Below, piece by piece: positions 17,999 through 26,617 of a stretch of 64,000 bases of DNA. Below the pieces are notes generated by a model. The model did no database searches. It was not told where the DNA came from and saw nothing but the letters and a program-made list of their open reading frames with translations. Source of the stretch: Paludibacter jiangxiensis (GTDB lineage: Bacteria > Bacteroidota > Bacteroidia > Bacteroidales > Paludibacteraceae); NCBI RefSeq assembly GCF_001618385.1, contig NZ_BDCR01000004.1, positions 310,001 to 374,000 of the forward strand, written 5' to 3'. A program made the position numbers and the translations under genes. How positions within the stretch are numbered: position 1 is the first letter of the stretch; every line of letters starts with the position of its first letter.

Positions 17999-19861
17999 TT
18001 AATCTGTATAGTCTTCTTCGATTACCAGGTTTTCTATAATGAATTCCTGACGCTCGGGAGTGTTGTTTCCCATGTAGAACTCAAGTAATGTGGCAACCGA
18101 GTCTTCTCTTTTCAGCGTAACCGGATCAAGGCGGATATCTTTGCCAATGAAATGACGGAACTCATCGGGAGAGATTTCACCTAACCCTTTGAATCGGGTC
18201 ATTTCAGGGTTTGGTCCCAGCTTTTTAATAGCGTTCTGCTTTTCTTCATCGGAATAACAGTAGATAGTTTCTTTCTTGTTCCTTACCCTGAAAAGCGGTG
18301 TCTGAAGAATATAAACATGCCCTTTTTTGACAAGGTCGGGAAAGAATTGCAGAAAGAAAGTGATGAGTAGCAGGCGTATGTGCATTCCGTCTACGTCGGC
18401 ATCGGTCGCAACAATTACTTTGTTGTAACGCAGGTTTTCAATTCCTTCTTCAATGTTTAGAGCAGCTTGCAGCAGGTTGAACTCTTCGTTTTCGTAAACA
18501 ATCTTCTTGGTAAGTCCGAAGCTATTCAGTGGTTTACCACGCAAGCTAAATACGGCCTGGGTGTTTACATCCCGGCTCTTGGTGATAGATCCACTCGCAG
18601 AATCACCCTCGGTAATGAAGATACAGGAGTTTTCGCGTTGCTCTCCTTTGGCATCGTTGTAGTGCACGCGACAGTCACGCAGTTTCTTGTTATGAAGACT
18701 TACTTTTTTCGCTCTTTCGCGCGCAAGCTTCGTAACCCCAGCAATGGCTTTACGCTCCTTTTCCGAATCCTGAATTTTCTTCAGCAGAATATCAGAACTC
18801 TCCAAATTCTTATGCAGGTAGTTGTCAACTTCTTTTTTTACAAAGTCACCGATAAATTTACTTACCGAAGGACCTTCCGGCCCGACATCTTTGGAGCCCA
18901 GCTTTATCTTTGTCTGTGACTCAAAAACAGGTTCTTCTACGCTGATCGCCACTGCAGCCACCAACCCGTTGCGGATATCGGTGACTTCCATGTTTTTGTT
19001 GTAATACTCTTTTATGGTGCGGGCAATTGCTTCACGGAATGCACTTTGGTGTGTACCTCCCTGTGAGGTATGCTGCCCGTTTACAAAAGAATAATATTCT
19101 TCACCATACTGATCGGTATGGGTAAAAGCAATTTCTATATCTTCTCCCTTCAGGTGAATGATAGGGTAGAGACATTCTGAAGTGATGTTTTCATTTAACA
19201 GGTCAAGAAGCCCGTTTTTGGAATAAAAACGTTTACCGTTGAAAATGATTGCCAAGCCGGTATTAAGGTAGGCATAGTTCCGTAACATCGATTCGATGTA
19301 ATCTTCACGGTATTTGTAATTGGTGAAAATGGTATTGTCTGGAGTAAATTCCACCAGAGTTCCGTTGGATTCGGATGTCTTCTGGAGAGGTGATTCGGAA
19401 GTAATTTTGCCTTTGGAAAATTCAGCATGTTTCATTTCTCCCTCGCGGTAACTTTCAACCATGAATTGAGACGAAAGTGCATTGACGGCTTTTGTACCAA
19501 CACCATTCAAACCCACGGACTTTTTAAAGGCTTTTGAGTCGTATTTACCACCGGTGTTCATCACCGAGACTGCATCCACCATCTTGCCCAATGGTATTCC
19601 ACGACCAAAGTCACGTATGCGAACGGTACCATCTTTCACGTTGACCTGAATAGTGTTCCCGTTCCCCATTCGAAATTCGTCAATTGAGTTGTCGAGAACT
19701 TCTTTGAGCAACACATACACACCATCGTCGGGATAAGTTCCATCTCCTAATTTTCCGATGTACATCCCCGGGCGGCGGCGTACGTGCTCCAACCCTTCAA
19801 GCGTAATGATATTGTCGTCTGTATAGCTACTTGATTGTGAATTGAGTTTGATATCGTCCAT
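17999..19861 (-). CDS. parE: DNA topoisomerase IV subunit B
   Basis: A 620-residue type IIA topoisomerase ATPase subunit. The GHKL ATPase motifs are seen: [18 protein letters not shown] and [15 protein letters not shown], the ATP lid. The TOPRIM domain has EGDSASG and DADVDGMHI, and the C terminus has the RFKGLGEI motif. Length and the [18 protein letters not shown] start are typical of Bacteroidota ParE rather than GyrB. With ParC it decatenates chromosomes. No parC gene lies next to it here: the gene downstream is convergent and unrelated. Confidence 0.9.
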   Translation of the reverse strand: MDDIKLNSQSSSYTDDNIITLEGLEHVRRRPGMYIGKLGDGTYPDDGVYVLLKEVLDNSIDEFRMGNGNTIQVNVKDGTVRIRDFGRGIPLGKMVDAVSVMNTGGKYDSKAFKKSVGLNGVGTKAVNALSSQFMVESYREGEMKHAEFSKGKITSESPLQKTSESNGTLVEFTPDNTIFTNYKYREDYIESMLRNYAYLNTGLAIIFNGKRFYSKNGLLDLLNENITSECLYPIIHLKGEDIEIAFTHTDQYGEEYYSFVNGQHTSQGGTHQSAFREAIARTIKEYYNKNMEVTDIRNGLVAAVAISVEEPVFESQTKIKLGSKDVGPEGPSVSKFIGDFVKKEVDNYLHKNLESSDILLKKIQDSEKERKAIAGVTKLARERAKKVSLHNKKLRDCRVHYNDAKGEQRENSCIFITEGDSASGSITKSRDVNTQAVFSLRGKPLNSFGLTKKIVYENEEFNLLQAALNIEEGIENLRYNKVIVATDADVDGMHIRLLLITFFLQFFPDLVKKGHVYILQTPLFRVRNKKETIYCYSDEEKQNAIKKLGPNPEMTRFKGLGEISPDEFRHFIGKDIRLDPVTLKREDSVATLLEFYMGNNTPERQEFIIENLVIEEDYTD

Positions 19862-19881
19862 GTTTTTTCCGATTGTTCAAG

Positions 19882-19889
19882 CAAAGATA
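19882..19889 (-). promoter_or_regulatory. -7 box for parE
   Basis: On the minus strand this reads TATCTTTG, an exact TAnnTTTG match, about 20 nt before the parE ATG. The -33 region is weak. Confidence 0.45.
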
Positions 19890-20115
19890 ATAAAAATACA
19901 GGAAACGAAAATTGCCAAAAAGAAGTTAGTAGAGCGGATTTATCGAACCATATTTAAGGGATTTTTGTAGCGAAAAGTCAAGACTAATTCTATTGTTCTT
20001 AAATGAAAGAACCTAGTTCAGCAAATGTTAACAGTTATAAGCAGAACCTCAAGGATTATTAGCTGCTGATATGTCTGATAAAGCAAATGAAAGCTTGCAG
20101 CAAGCTCAAGAATAT

Positions 20116-21600
20116 TTACTGCTTAGACGGGTCAAACTGGTACAGGAAGTTGGTGTAATCACTGTAAAAATAAGCATTCCAGCCTAAGATATATGCTTTG
20201 TTGTTTATAACGAACGATGTGTGGACTGCAAGGGTTTTTGGAGCACTGATGCCTTTTATCCATTTATCGTTGGTTTCGTCATACCGCCATATGCTGCTAG
20301 AAACTGCTCCTGCATAAGCACTCTCAATATAGCCCATTCCAACATACGCTTTGTCATTGATCACAAAACTACAGAAGTCACTATATCCTTCAGGCATGAA
20401 ATCAGTTTTTCTTGTCCATAAATTGGTGGTTGGTGTGTATTGCCAGAATTGTTTTACGCTACCTCCACTCCTGTCAATCCCCAGATAACCGGATTTGCTG
20501 GTGGCAAATGAGAAATAGCCCCATGGTGTATCTGGAAGGCCGCCAGCAAAATCAGCAACCTGATTCCAGCTGTTGGTTAACGGATTGTATTGCCATACAT
20601 CTTTAGCGGAGTGAAAATTACCCACATAGGCCTTATTGTCAATCGTAAAAGAAAACATGTAGTCAGAAACTGTTCCCGGGTATGCCTTTTGAGCGCTCCA
20701 GGTCATTGTTGAAGTATCCAGTTTCCACAAGGTCTTATTTATCAATAAAAAACCGGCGTTATTTGCGGAAAATGCTATCGGGTGATTCCCGGGTGCTTCC
20801 GGTAAATTTGGAGTAGCTGTAAATAAGTCTGTTGCAGAATTGTATACATACAAGTTTGCGGAATTTGGCTTTATCAGGTATGCATTATTCTGTAAGGCAA
20901 AACTAACCGTATTGCCCGCCATCATCATCGAAGGTTTATTCCGTTGAGTCCATGGGAAAAGTAAGGAGAAATAGCTGGACGAGGTTGCAGTCATGCCGGC
21001 AACTTCCACATTGATTTTTACACTGTCAGAAGCCTGAATAGAGGGTACTTTTACATAAAGAGAATTCTCAGTAGCAGAATCCACCGCAACTGACAAAGAA
21101 CCTAATTTTACGCGATTTTTTGTTATCTTGCTGTCGAAATGACTTCCCGAGATGACGATTGTTTTGCTAAAACCTCCGTTCGAAGGAGAGAATCCTGTGA
21201 TGACCGGAGGATTGCTGCCCTTGCTGTTAAAAGTAAGAACATTGCCATAAACAAGATATTTTGAGGATTTTATATATGCCCGGACGTGGTATTCTGCTCC
21301 GTTTTTTAATCCCCCTTCAATTTTGCAATTGATTTTTCCGTCAGAAACCGATTGACCCAACGATTTTTTGGAACACGTCAAAACCGGTGATGCAATAGTG
21401 TCATCCCATACGAACCCATAATCGATCACGTCATTTTTATTTGTCCCTGTTACAGTGGCATTGAATGTTGCACCGGACGCATTGATATCCGACACTTCTT
21501 CTGTAATGATATACGGATAAGATTTTGTACTAACCTCGAGATCGGCACAACTTATCACCAAAATACCAGCAAGAATAAAAATGATGCTAAGCTTCTTCAT
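20116..21600 (-). CDS. lipoprotein with IPT/TIG domain and Kelch-type repeats
   Basis: A 494-residue protein. The lipoprotein signal ends at Cys18 (LVISC). Residues ~30-128 look fibronectin-like (FNATVTGTNKNDVIDYGFVW, YHVRAYIKS). Residues ~130-215 form an IPT/TIG domain (PVITGFSPSNGGFSKTIVISG). From ~220 to the end there are about five Kelch-like blades, each with a pattern such as NNKAYVG...VWQYNPLTNSWNQVADF. It is probably an outer-membrane-anchored adhesive or carbohydrate-recognising protein. It sits 4 nt downstream of the beta-barrel gene in one operon. Confidence 0.8.
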   Translation of the reverse strand: MKKLSIIFILAGILVISCADLEVSTKSYPYIITEEVSDINASGATFNATVTGTNKNDVIDYGFVWDDTIASPVLTCSKKSLGQSVSDGKINCKIEGGLKNGAEYHVRAYIKSSKYLVYGNVLTFNSKGSNPPVITGFSPSNGGFSKTIVISGSHFDSKITKNRVKLGSLSVAVDSATENSLYVKVPSIQASDSVKINVEVAGMTATSSSYFSLLFPWTQRNKPSMMMAGNTVSFALQNNAYLIKPNSANLYVYNSATDLFTATPNLPEAPGNHPIAFSANNAGFLLINKTLWKLDTSTMTWSAQKAYPGTVSDYMFSFTIDNKAYVGNFHSAKDVWQYNPLTNSWNQVADFAGGLPDTPWGYFSFATSKSGYLGIDRSGGSVKQFWQYTPTTNLWTRKTDFMPEGYSDFCSFVINDKAYVGMGYIESAYAGAVSSSIWRYDETNDKWIKGISAPKTLAVHTSFVINNKAYILGWNAYFYSDYTNFLYQFDPSKQ

Positions 21601-21604
21601 CGCC

Positions 21605-22714
21605 TTAAAGATTAAAAGAAATTATAAGTTGTAAGTTGTTTCTGGAAAAATCCTGGGTTTGGAATCCGTATTGTTGATTGACACGGGCTTCAACAAACAA
21701 CGCATGTTTATAATTCAACTTATATTCAACGCCTATGCCTGCAGCCATACCCACTTGCTGGGAAGAAAAATATCGGTTTGGACCATTGTCGTCAATCATT
21801 ATGGTAGATGAAGACATGTTGATAGTAGCTGTATTCAAATAGCTTTTTTCGCGCAATACATAACTAATGGTGGGGCCGATGTTGATAAATGGGAATAACT
21901 TGCCGAAAGAGGCAGTGTACCTCAGTAAAATAGGGAGATTAGCCGTCGTGATGTTAGAAACGAAGTCGTAATCCTTATTTGTTACATGTTTTGATACTGA
22001 ATATCCGTTTTTAGCAATGTATAATTCCGGATGCAATGACAGATTTCCTTTCCCAATCGGATAATCTACAAATATGCCAAAGAGGCAGTTGTACGTGTAT
22101 GGAAATTGAAAGAGTTTTAAATCAGGATTGGAGGGGGAACTTTTAAGGCTTGGTAACGTGGCTTCAGCTCCTGCCAATATACCCCATTTAAAGTATACTG
22201 TATGTTTCGTTTTGCAATAGTCGGTATTGGAGAAATATCGTTCAAAAGACAGACGGCTGTAGGTCAAAAATTTCAACTTTTCTTTGTTGGGGGAACAATG
22301 TGACGTGAAGTCTTCAATAATCCTACGATAGTTCTGTTCTGTTAGTTCAACCAGTTTGTTATTCTCTTTTTCAATAAAGAACGTCGAGTGTTGCTCATCC
22401 TGAAAATAATATACAAAAGGAGCTTCCGAATCCAAACGTAAAAGAAAATTAGTCCGTGACACTCCGTTTATTGTGAATGTTTTGGAAAAATATTTATCCG
22501 AAGACCCGAAACTATATTCAGTAATCTGGTTCGGGCTAAAACTGAAAGTCGAGTCTTTGAGCTGTATCTTGCAGCTTTTCTGGTTGTTTTGTATTCCCTG
22601 ATCAATAATGGTTATGCCCATCGTAAGAGCAGAGTCTTTTACATAGTAATCCGTTTGACTGTAGGTAGATACGGTGGTGTAAATTGCAAACAATAAGAAA
22701 AGAATTCGTTTCAT
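21605..22714 (-). CDS. outer-membrane beta-barrel protein
   Basis: A protein of 369 residues from the ATG at 22714, chosen because a signal peptide begins there (MKRILFLLFAIYTTVSTYSQ); 62 upstream in-frame residues are not protein-like. A soluble N-terminal domain to about 190 is followed by alternating beta strands of an 8-10-stranded PorT/OmpA-like barrel (KWGILAGAEATLPSLK, FGIFVDYPIGKGNLSLHPEL, YKLNYKHALFVEARV) and an aromatic C-terminal strand (LIISFNL). It is co-transcribed with the Kelch lipoprotein, so a two-part surface complex is plausible. Substrate unknown. Confidence 0.75.
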   Translation of the reverse strand: MKRILFLLFAIYTTVSTYSQTDYYVKDSALTMGITIIDQGIQNNQKSCKIQLKDSTFSFSPNQITEYSFGSSDKYFSKTFTINGVSRTNFLLRLDSEAPFVYYFQDEQHSTFFIEKENNKLVELTEQNYRRIIEDFTSHCSPNKEKLKFLTYSRLSFERYFSNTDYCKTKHTVYFKWGILAGAEATLPSLKSSPSNPDLKLFQFPYTYNCLFGIFVDYPIGKGNLSLHPELYIAKNGYSVSKHVTNKDYDFVSNITTANLPILLRYTASFGKLFPFINIGPTISYVLREKSYLNTATINMSSSTIMIDDNGPNRYFSSQQVGMAAGIGVEYKLNYKHALFVEARVNQQYGFQTQDFSRNNLQLIISFNL

Positions 22715-22865
22715 GTTAAGGGATGGTAGTAGATTTATGTCAGAATGAATTCTGTGGTTTTGGTATTGTTTTGCAAATATATATTTTTTATTTCTAATTT
22801 TTATTGAACAGATGGTTGTAATATGAAGATAAAATTTGGCATAATTTTTACAAAACAAGATGGAA

Positions 22866-23306
22866 TCAGAACATAAGGTCGCAGTTGCGTTCGGTCTCAT
22901 TAATTTGGGCGCCCAGACTTTTATAGAAACCTATTGCAGGAGTATTCCATTCGGAGACTTGCCAGCGTACTTTGCTGCAATTTTCTTTTTTTGCGAGCGC
23001 AATGATACTGTTAATGAGTTTCGTGCCAATTCCTTGTGCGCGATATTCCGGTTTTACATAAAGGTCGTCCATGTAAAGCGATTTGCCAATCCACGTGTAA
23101 TAAGCAAAAAAGCAGGTGGCGTAACCGATTATTGTATTCTCTTCATTGATTGCCGCAAAGCCCTTAATGTACTCTTTTTCTGATTTCATTTTATCAACTG
23201 TATTTGTCATTAGTTCAGGCGCTTTCTCGAATATGGCAAATTCTTGGAATAAAGCAATAAGTTGGGTGAAATCAGCTTCTTCTATTGGTCGTATTTGTAT
23301 TGGCAT
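22866..23306 (-). CDS. GNAT-family N-acetyltransferase
   Basis: A 146-residue protein beginning IQIRPIEEADF, with motif A as LYVKPEYRAQGIGTKLINSI (acetyl-CoA loop RAQGIGT) and motif B as WNTPAIGFYKSLGA. The YxxDLYV pattern resembles the diamine/thialysine acetyltransferase (SSAT-like) group, so polyamine or a lysine analogue is a possible substrate. This is inference. Monocistronic. Confidence 0.83.
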   Translation of the reverse strand: MPIQIRPIEEADFTQLIALFQEFAIFEKAPELMTNTVDKMKSEKEYIKGFAAINEENTIIGYATCFFAYYTWIGKSLYMDDLYVKPEYRAQGIGTKLINSIIALAKKENCSKVRWQVSEWNTPAIGFYKSLGAQINETERNCDLMF

Positions 23307-23407
23307 GTTATTTGTTTTTCTGCAAAATTAGGCATTTTGGATCATGGATCAAACCTGAAGTTATAGCACGCCTTTCAAACGGATGATGAACCCGGTTGAG
23401 TTTGGAT

Positions 23408-23467
23408 ACAAAAAAAGCTTTATGACGAATAATCTCTGCAGACTAACCGTGCATAAAGCTTTTTTGT
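23408..23467. terminator. hairpin with A-rich/T-rich ends
   Basis: Arms ACAAAAAAAGCTTTATG and CATAAAGCTTTTTTGT, separated by a 27-nt loop, lie between the GNAT gene and the hypothetical gene at 23508. They can act as a terminator for minus-strand transcription arriving from 23508-23852. Confidence 0.65.
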
Positions 23468-23507
23468 AAATAAAGATGTCGTGTGATGCTGATATGTCAG
23501 TTTTGTG

Positions 23508-23852
23508 TTAAGCGATGCCAGTGTTAAAGGCAACAGAAGAAATTGACTTTTGAGGAACAATATATTCTTCGCAAAAATTTTCAAAGATAAGGGTTACATC
23601 TTTGATGAAGTTTTCTTTAGAAAAATTAAACATGCCTCTGGGAGCATCGTTTTCAATGATGTTGATGAAAATGTAGTTCTGATGCTTTTTCAGAATAATC
23701 ATGTTTTTATTCTGTTTCATCCGGTGAGATTCACTTGTCAAAACGGCAATTTCATCACTGTAATTTGCGTCGCTGAACTCAATATTGTGGTTCAGGTAGT
23801 TTACGACCGAATGCAAATCAGTCGTAACTAATTTGAAGGATGACGTTTTCAT
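23508..23852 (-). CDS. hypothetical protein
   Basis: A protein of 114 residues from the ATG at 23852 (MKTSSFKLVTTDL). Upstream in-frame codons to 23921 look non-coding. It is cytoplasmic in appearance, with alternating beta/helix segments (KNMIILKKHQNYIFINII, FSKENFIKDVTLIFENFCEEYIVP). I do not recognise a family. A terminator lies downstream. Confidence 0.5.
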   Translation of the reverse strand: MKTSSFKLVTTDLHSVVNYLNHNIEFSDANYSDEIAVLTSESHRMKQNKNMIILKKHQNYIFINIIENDAPRGMFNFSKENFIKDVTLIFENFCEEYIVPQKSISSVAFNTGIA

Positions 23853-24214
23853 TCTCTTTCGATTTTGGAAGGTTCGAGATTCTAAAGATAAAATCTTGAA
23901 TCTAAGATTTTGGTTGCACAATGATTTTGGTCCCTCAAATATAAGGCGTTATTCTATGATTTCATAATAAATTAACATATAAAATATATTAAACACTAAA
24001 AAAAGTAAATAAAATTTTGTAATGTGTTGATATTAAGTTTTTTGTATAATTCAGAAAGAACATCGTTTTTAAGAGTGTGGTTAAAAGATGGATTTTCCTT
24101 ATTTCGATGAAGAAAGACCGGAATGAGTCAATGCTTTGGTGTTCAGATCGACACCAAAGGTGGGCTTTGCATAGCTGTAGTGGCACTATGCCGGAGAAAT
24201 GGAATAGTCTCTTA
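23853..24214. other. 362-nt intergenic region with one hairpin
   Basis: AT-rich and without a supported gene. The perfect inverted repeat CTTTGGTGT (24134-24142) and ACACCAAAG (24151-24159), with an 8-nt loop, lies downstream of the Hint-domain lipoprotein gene. It could be that gene's terminator or an RNA element. Confidence 0.5.
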
Positions 24215-25396
24215 TTATTTTTCAGTAGAAACGACTATCCCATTAGCCAGATAATTGTTGTTTTTCAACAAACGACTGAGATTGTAAGTCATTATTGATC
24301 CTGGTCGGGGAGTAATTGATTCAACCCGTATCTCAGTTAGCTGGTTTCGGGTGTATTTGAGGCAAATATCACCTCTGGTAAGTTGCCGCGTGGGGATGTT
24401 ATATTTTTTGCGGGTCAATGCAGGTTTACAGGAACACCATCCTTTCCCTTTTACAAAATACGGATGATCTGCCGTATTGATATTTAGGGTGTTATCGCTA
24501 AATGCAATTTTTACGATATCATCATGAGCCACAGAGTCAATCTTTTGTACAATGTCAGTCTCTGGCTTCATTGTTTTTAGGTTCACCGTTACGATTTTAT
24601 CTCCCGTTTTTATCGTTTTGATGCATTTTGTCGTTCCGTCGGGAAAAGTAATTTGCGTGTTGCCATCAAAACAGAAGGATATATAGCAGTATCCGGGCGT
24701 AATGGTAGTTTCTCCGGTGACCAGATCAATCAGGCCGGTAATGCATTGGTTTTTATCCCAGTTAATATCTCCTGAAGCCTGAAAAAAGGGATGTCCGTTG
24801 GTAGGATTAGCCTTGGTGGTAACTTTGTAAAGAATAGCACCTGTGCATAGTGTATCAGTCTTTGCAGCTTTAATTAATGCTTTAAATGCAGCTTGCTGCG
24901 AAGTGTATTTTAGGGTGTTGACAGATGCTACGGTAAACATTTGAGCACTGAATGCCGATGCATCAATAAGACTGTTAATCTGGTCTTTGGTGAGTAACGT
25001 CGTTCTCGGAACAGCGATAGATGGATATAAACCGGCAGTCGAAGAGTTCAGAAAAACGGGGAATGAGTCGTACAGTCTTGTTTCAACCCAGTCAATTTTT
25101 ACTTTATAGCTAATATTGAAAGAGATACCATCGTTCCATTTCCCGATGCCTGTGCTGCAAGGGAAAATGTGATCGTTAAAGTAATCTTCCGTCATATTAT
25201 TTCTGGATAGGAAGAGTTGTTTCCAGATATTGAAATAGTTCTGGCAGGTATCGCTTTTGCCAAATATGCCGCTACAAGCTATTTCGTCAGTCTGCATGGC
25301 GTAATGGGAACAATCGCATTTGCGGGTTGTATATTCAGTAATGGTGCATGATCCCAGAAAGAAGATGCAGATGACGAAACCAATCATTTTCTTCAT
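24215..25396 (-). CDS. lipoprotein with C-terminal Hint (hedgehog/intein-like) domain
   Basis: A 393-residue protein with lipobox LGSC, the lipidated residue being Cys17. Residues ~40-240 form a Cys-containing domain I do not recognise. At residue 242 a Hint domain begins: CFDGNTQITFPDGTTKCIK gives the nucleophilic Cys242 and block A, NTADHPYF (308-314) is the block B TxxH motif, and the end NNNYLANGIVV is the NYxANG block near the C terminus. The final His-Asn of splicing inteins is absent and only STEK follows. Hint domains normally cleave themselves through a Cys thioester; here that could release or modify the N-terminal domain at the cell surface. A related truncated gene lies at 26234-26500. 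Confidence 0.8.
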   Translation of the reverse strand: MKKMIGFVICIFFLGSCTITEYTTRKCDCSHYAMQTDEIACSGIFGKSDTCQNYFNIWKQLFLSRNNMTEDYFNDHIFPCSTGIGKWNDGISFNISYKVKIDWVETRLYDSFPVFLNSSTAGLYPSIAVPRTTLLTKDQINSLIDASAFSAQMFTVASVNTLKYTSQQAAFKALIKAAKTDTLCTGAILYKVTTKANPTNGHPFFQASGDINWDKNQCITGLIDLVTGETTITPGYCYISFCFDGNTQITFPDGTTKCIKTIKTGDKIVTVNLKTMKPETDIVQKIDSVAHDDIVKIAFSDNTLNINTADHPYFVKGKGWCSCKPALTRKKYNIPTRQLTRGDICLKYTRNQLTEIRVESITPRPGSIMTYNLSRLLKNNNYLANGIVVSTEK

Positions 25397-25415
25397 AAGC
25401 CTGTTATCTATGTCT

Positions 25416-25826
25416 TTATTGACGTTTTAGTTTATAGCGGTCGACTTGCGTATCGGATGTTGCGGAACGATAATCTTTTGATATTTCAATCGAGTCACTC
25501 TTAATTTTGATTTTGTATTTGCCGCCAAGTATTAGCGTCCAGTCAAAATTTGCTGTCCATGCGCACTCATTCGTAAAAATAATAGCGTCGCCGATAATAG
25601 TGTAGGTGCCTTTGCAAAGTGCCGGGTAGTATGGCTTGCTGCTTGAGCCCGACCATGTGTTGCCCGAAAATCGAAGGGTTACGGTTGAAGTGTCTGTTGG
25701 TTGCCAGGTTATCTCTCTTTTGAAAGAACCTTTATAGGTGCCATCAGCAAACAGATAATTCTCTTGTATGGTGCTGCAACCCGAAACGCAAATGATGCAT
25801 GCTAATGCCAACATGAATTTTTTCAT
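25416..25826 (-). CDS. small lipocalin-like lipoprotein
   Basis: A 136-residue protein with a lipoprotein signal ending at Cys17 (VSGC). The mature part is all-beta in pattern (YKGSFKREITW, VTLRFSGNTWSG, GTYTIIGDAIIFTNE, YKIKIKSDSIEISK), with a conserved Cys pair (LCKGTYTI and TNECAW). It looks like a small calycin/lipocalin-type lipoprotein found in Cytophagales and other Bacteroidota. It starts 19 nt upstream of the Hint-domain gene and is probably in the same operon. Ligand unknown. Confidence 0.65.
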   Translation of the reverse strand: MKKFMLALACIICVSGCSTIQENYLFADGTYKGSFKREITWQPTDTSTVTLRFSGNTWSGSSSKPYYPALCKGTYTIIGDAIIFTNECAWTANFDWTLILGGKYKIKIKSDSIEISKDYRSATSDTQVDRYKLKRQ

Positions 25827-25957
25827 ACTCCGGTAAGATTACGTCTGTTGTTTTTCAGAAAAAACAGATATAAACTATAGATGCATGTTCCCTTGTAAAT
25901 GCTGCTTTTAGCTGATATTGAGAAGGAATATTTATCCGGTAGGGTAGTCACGTCTCT

Positions 25958-26182
25958 TTATTGCAGGAATTTTTTGATAATAGCAATAATGGCAGATAGA
26001 ACAACACTTACCAGAATCATGGTGGTGATCGGAAAATAGAACCTGACATTCTCTTTTTCTATACGAATATCTCCCGGTAACCGTCCCAGCCAGGATAATT
26101 TATCCCCGGCAAAGTAAACCACAACGCCGGCAATTACAATGAGAATACCAGCAATGATTAATATTTTACCGATGGGTTACAT
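25958..26182 (-). pseudogene. DUF2905 small membrane protein gene with stop at codon 2
   Basis: Reading the minus strand from ATG at 26182-26180 gives TAA at once (26179-26177). The same frame then runs for 72 codons: PIGKILIIAGILIVIAG..., DKLSWLGRLPGDIRIEKENV, FYFPITTMIL, and ends FLQ-stop at 25958. This is a textbook DUF2905 protein, with two membrane helices around the WLGRLPGDIRIE loop. An ancestral CAA (Gln) codon mutated to TAA would explain it. No ATG, GTG or TTG start exists between the stop and the first helix. It may be a pseudogene, be translated from a non-standard start, or reflect a sequence error. Confidence 0.75.
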
Positions 26183-26233
26183 TGTTTGTGAGATTGATTT
26201 GTTTTCAGCGTTTTCGAGGCAAGAATAAAGCGC

Positions 26234-26500
26234 TTAAATTATCACCGGCGTTGATGTAACAACGGTAATATGGTTGTTATAATACTCCTGACGAACCAAA
26301 TCCTGTGTCAGAAACAGCTTTTCCCACATGGTATGATAAGCAGCATTGGTATCGATGTCGCAAACCATTCTTGCTGCCGAAGAATCAGCAACAGACGGTT
26401 TTAATGCCCTTTGGTAGCGATATTTTTTGAATATCGGCATGGAAAGTACCATTACACAGGCCAATAAGCCGAATAACCATTTTGTGATTTTTGTTTTCAT
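26234..26500 (-). CDS. truncated paralogue of the Hint-lipoprotein N-terminal region
   Basis: An 88-residue protein beginning MKTKITKWLFGLLACVMVL, with a membrane or signal segment. Residues ~50-80 (DTNAAYHTMWEKLFLTQDL, then EYYNNHI) line up with residues ~49-76 of the Hint lipoprotein (DTCQNYFNIWKQLFLSRNN, then DYFNDHI). In that protein about 320 residues follow; here a stop comes 9 codons later. The mature Cys-rich part and the Hint domain are missing. It is either a gene relic or a short stand-alone version. It lies two genes upstream of the Hint gene on the same strand. Confidence 0.55.
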   Translation of the reverse strand: MKTKITKWLFGLLACVMVLSMPIFKKYRYQRALKPSVADSSAARMVCDIDTNAAYHTMWEKLFLTQDLVRQEYYNNHITVVTSTPVII

Positions 26501-26617
26501 ATCTTGTTTTTACGCCAAAACCATAAAGGCATTATCTACGCATTATCCTTTCCTTATTAATATCCAATTTATAGCACGAATCAGGAGATTTGCGCTAGGA
26601 GGGGAGAGTCGGGATGG

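Noticed and set aside
21605-22900. Start of the beta-barrel gene at 22900
   Set aside because: The signal peptide begins at Met 22714, and the upstream segment would block export.
24215-25396. Possible splicing intein in the lipoprotein
   Set aside because: No C-extein and no terminal His-Asn. The domain is at the protein's C terminus, so splicing cannot occur; only Hint-type cleavage is possible.
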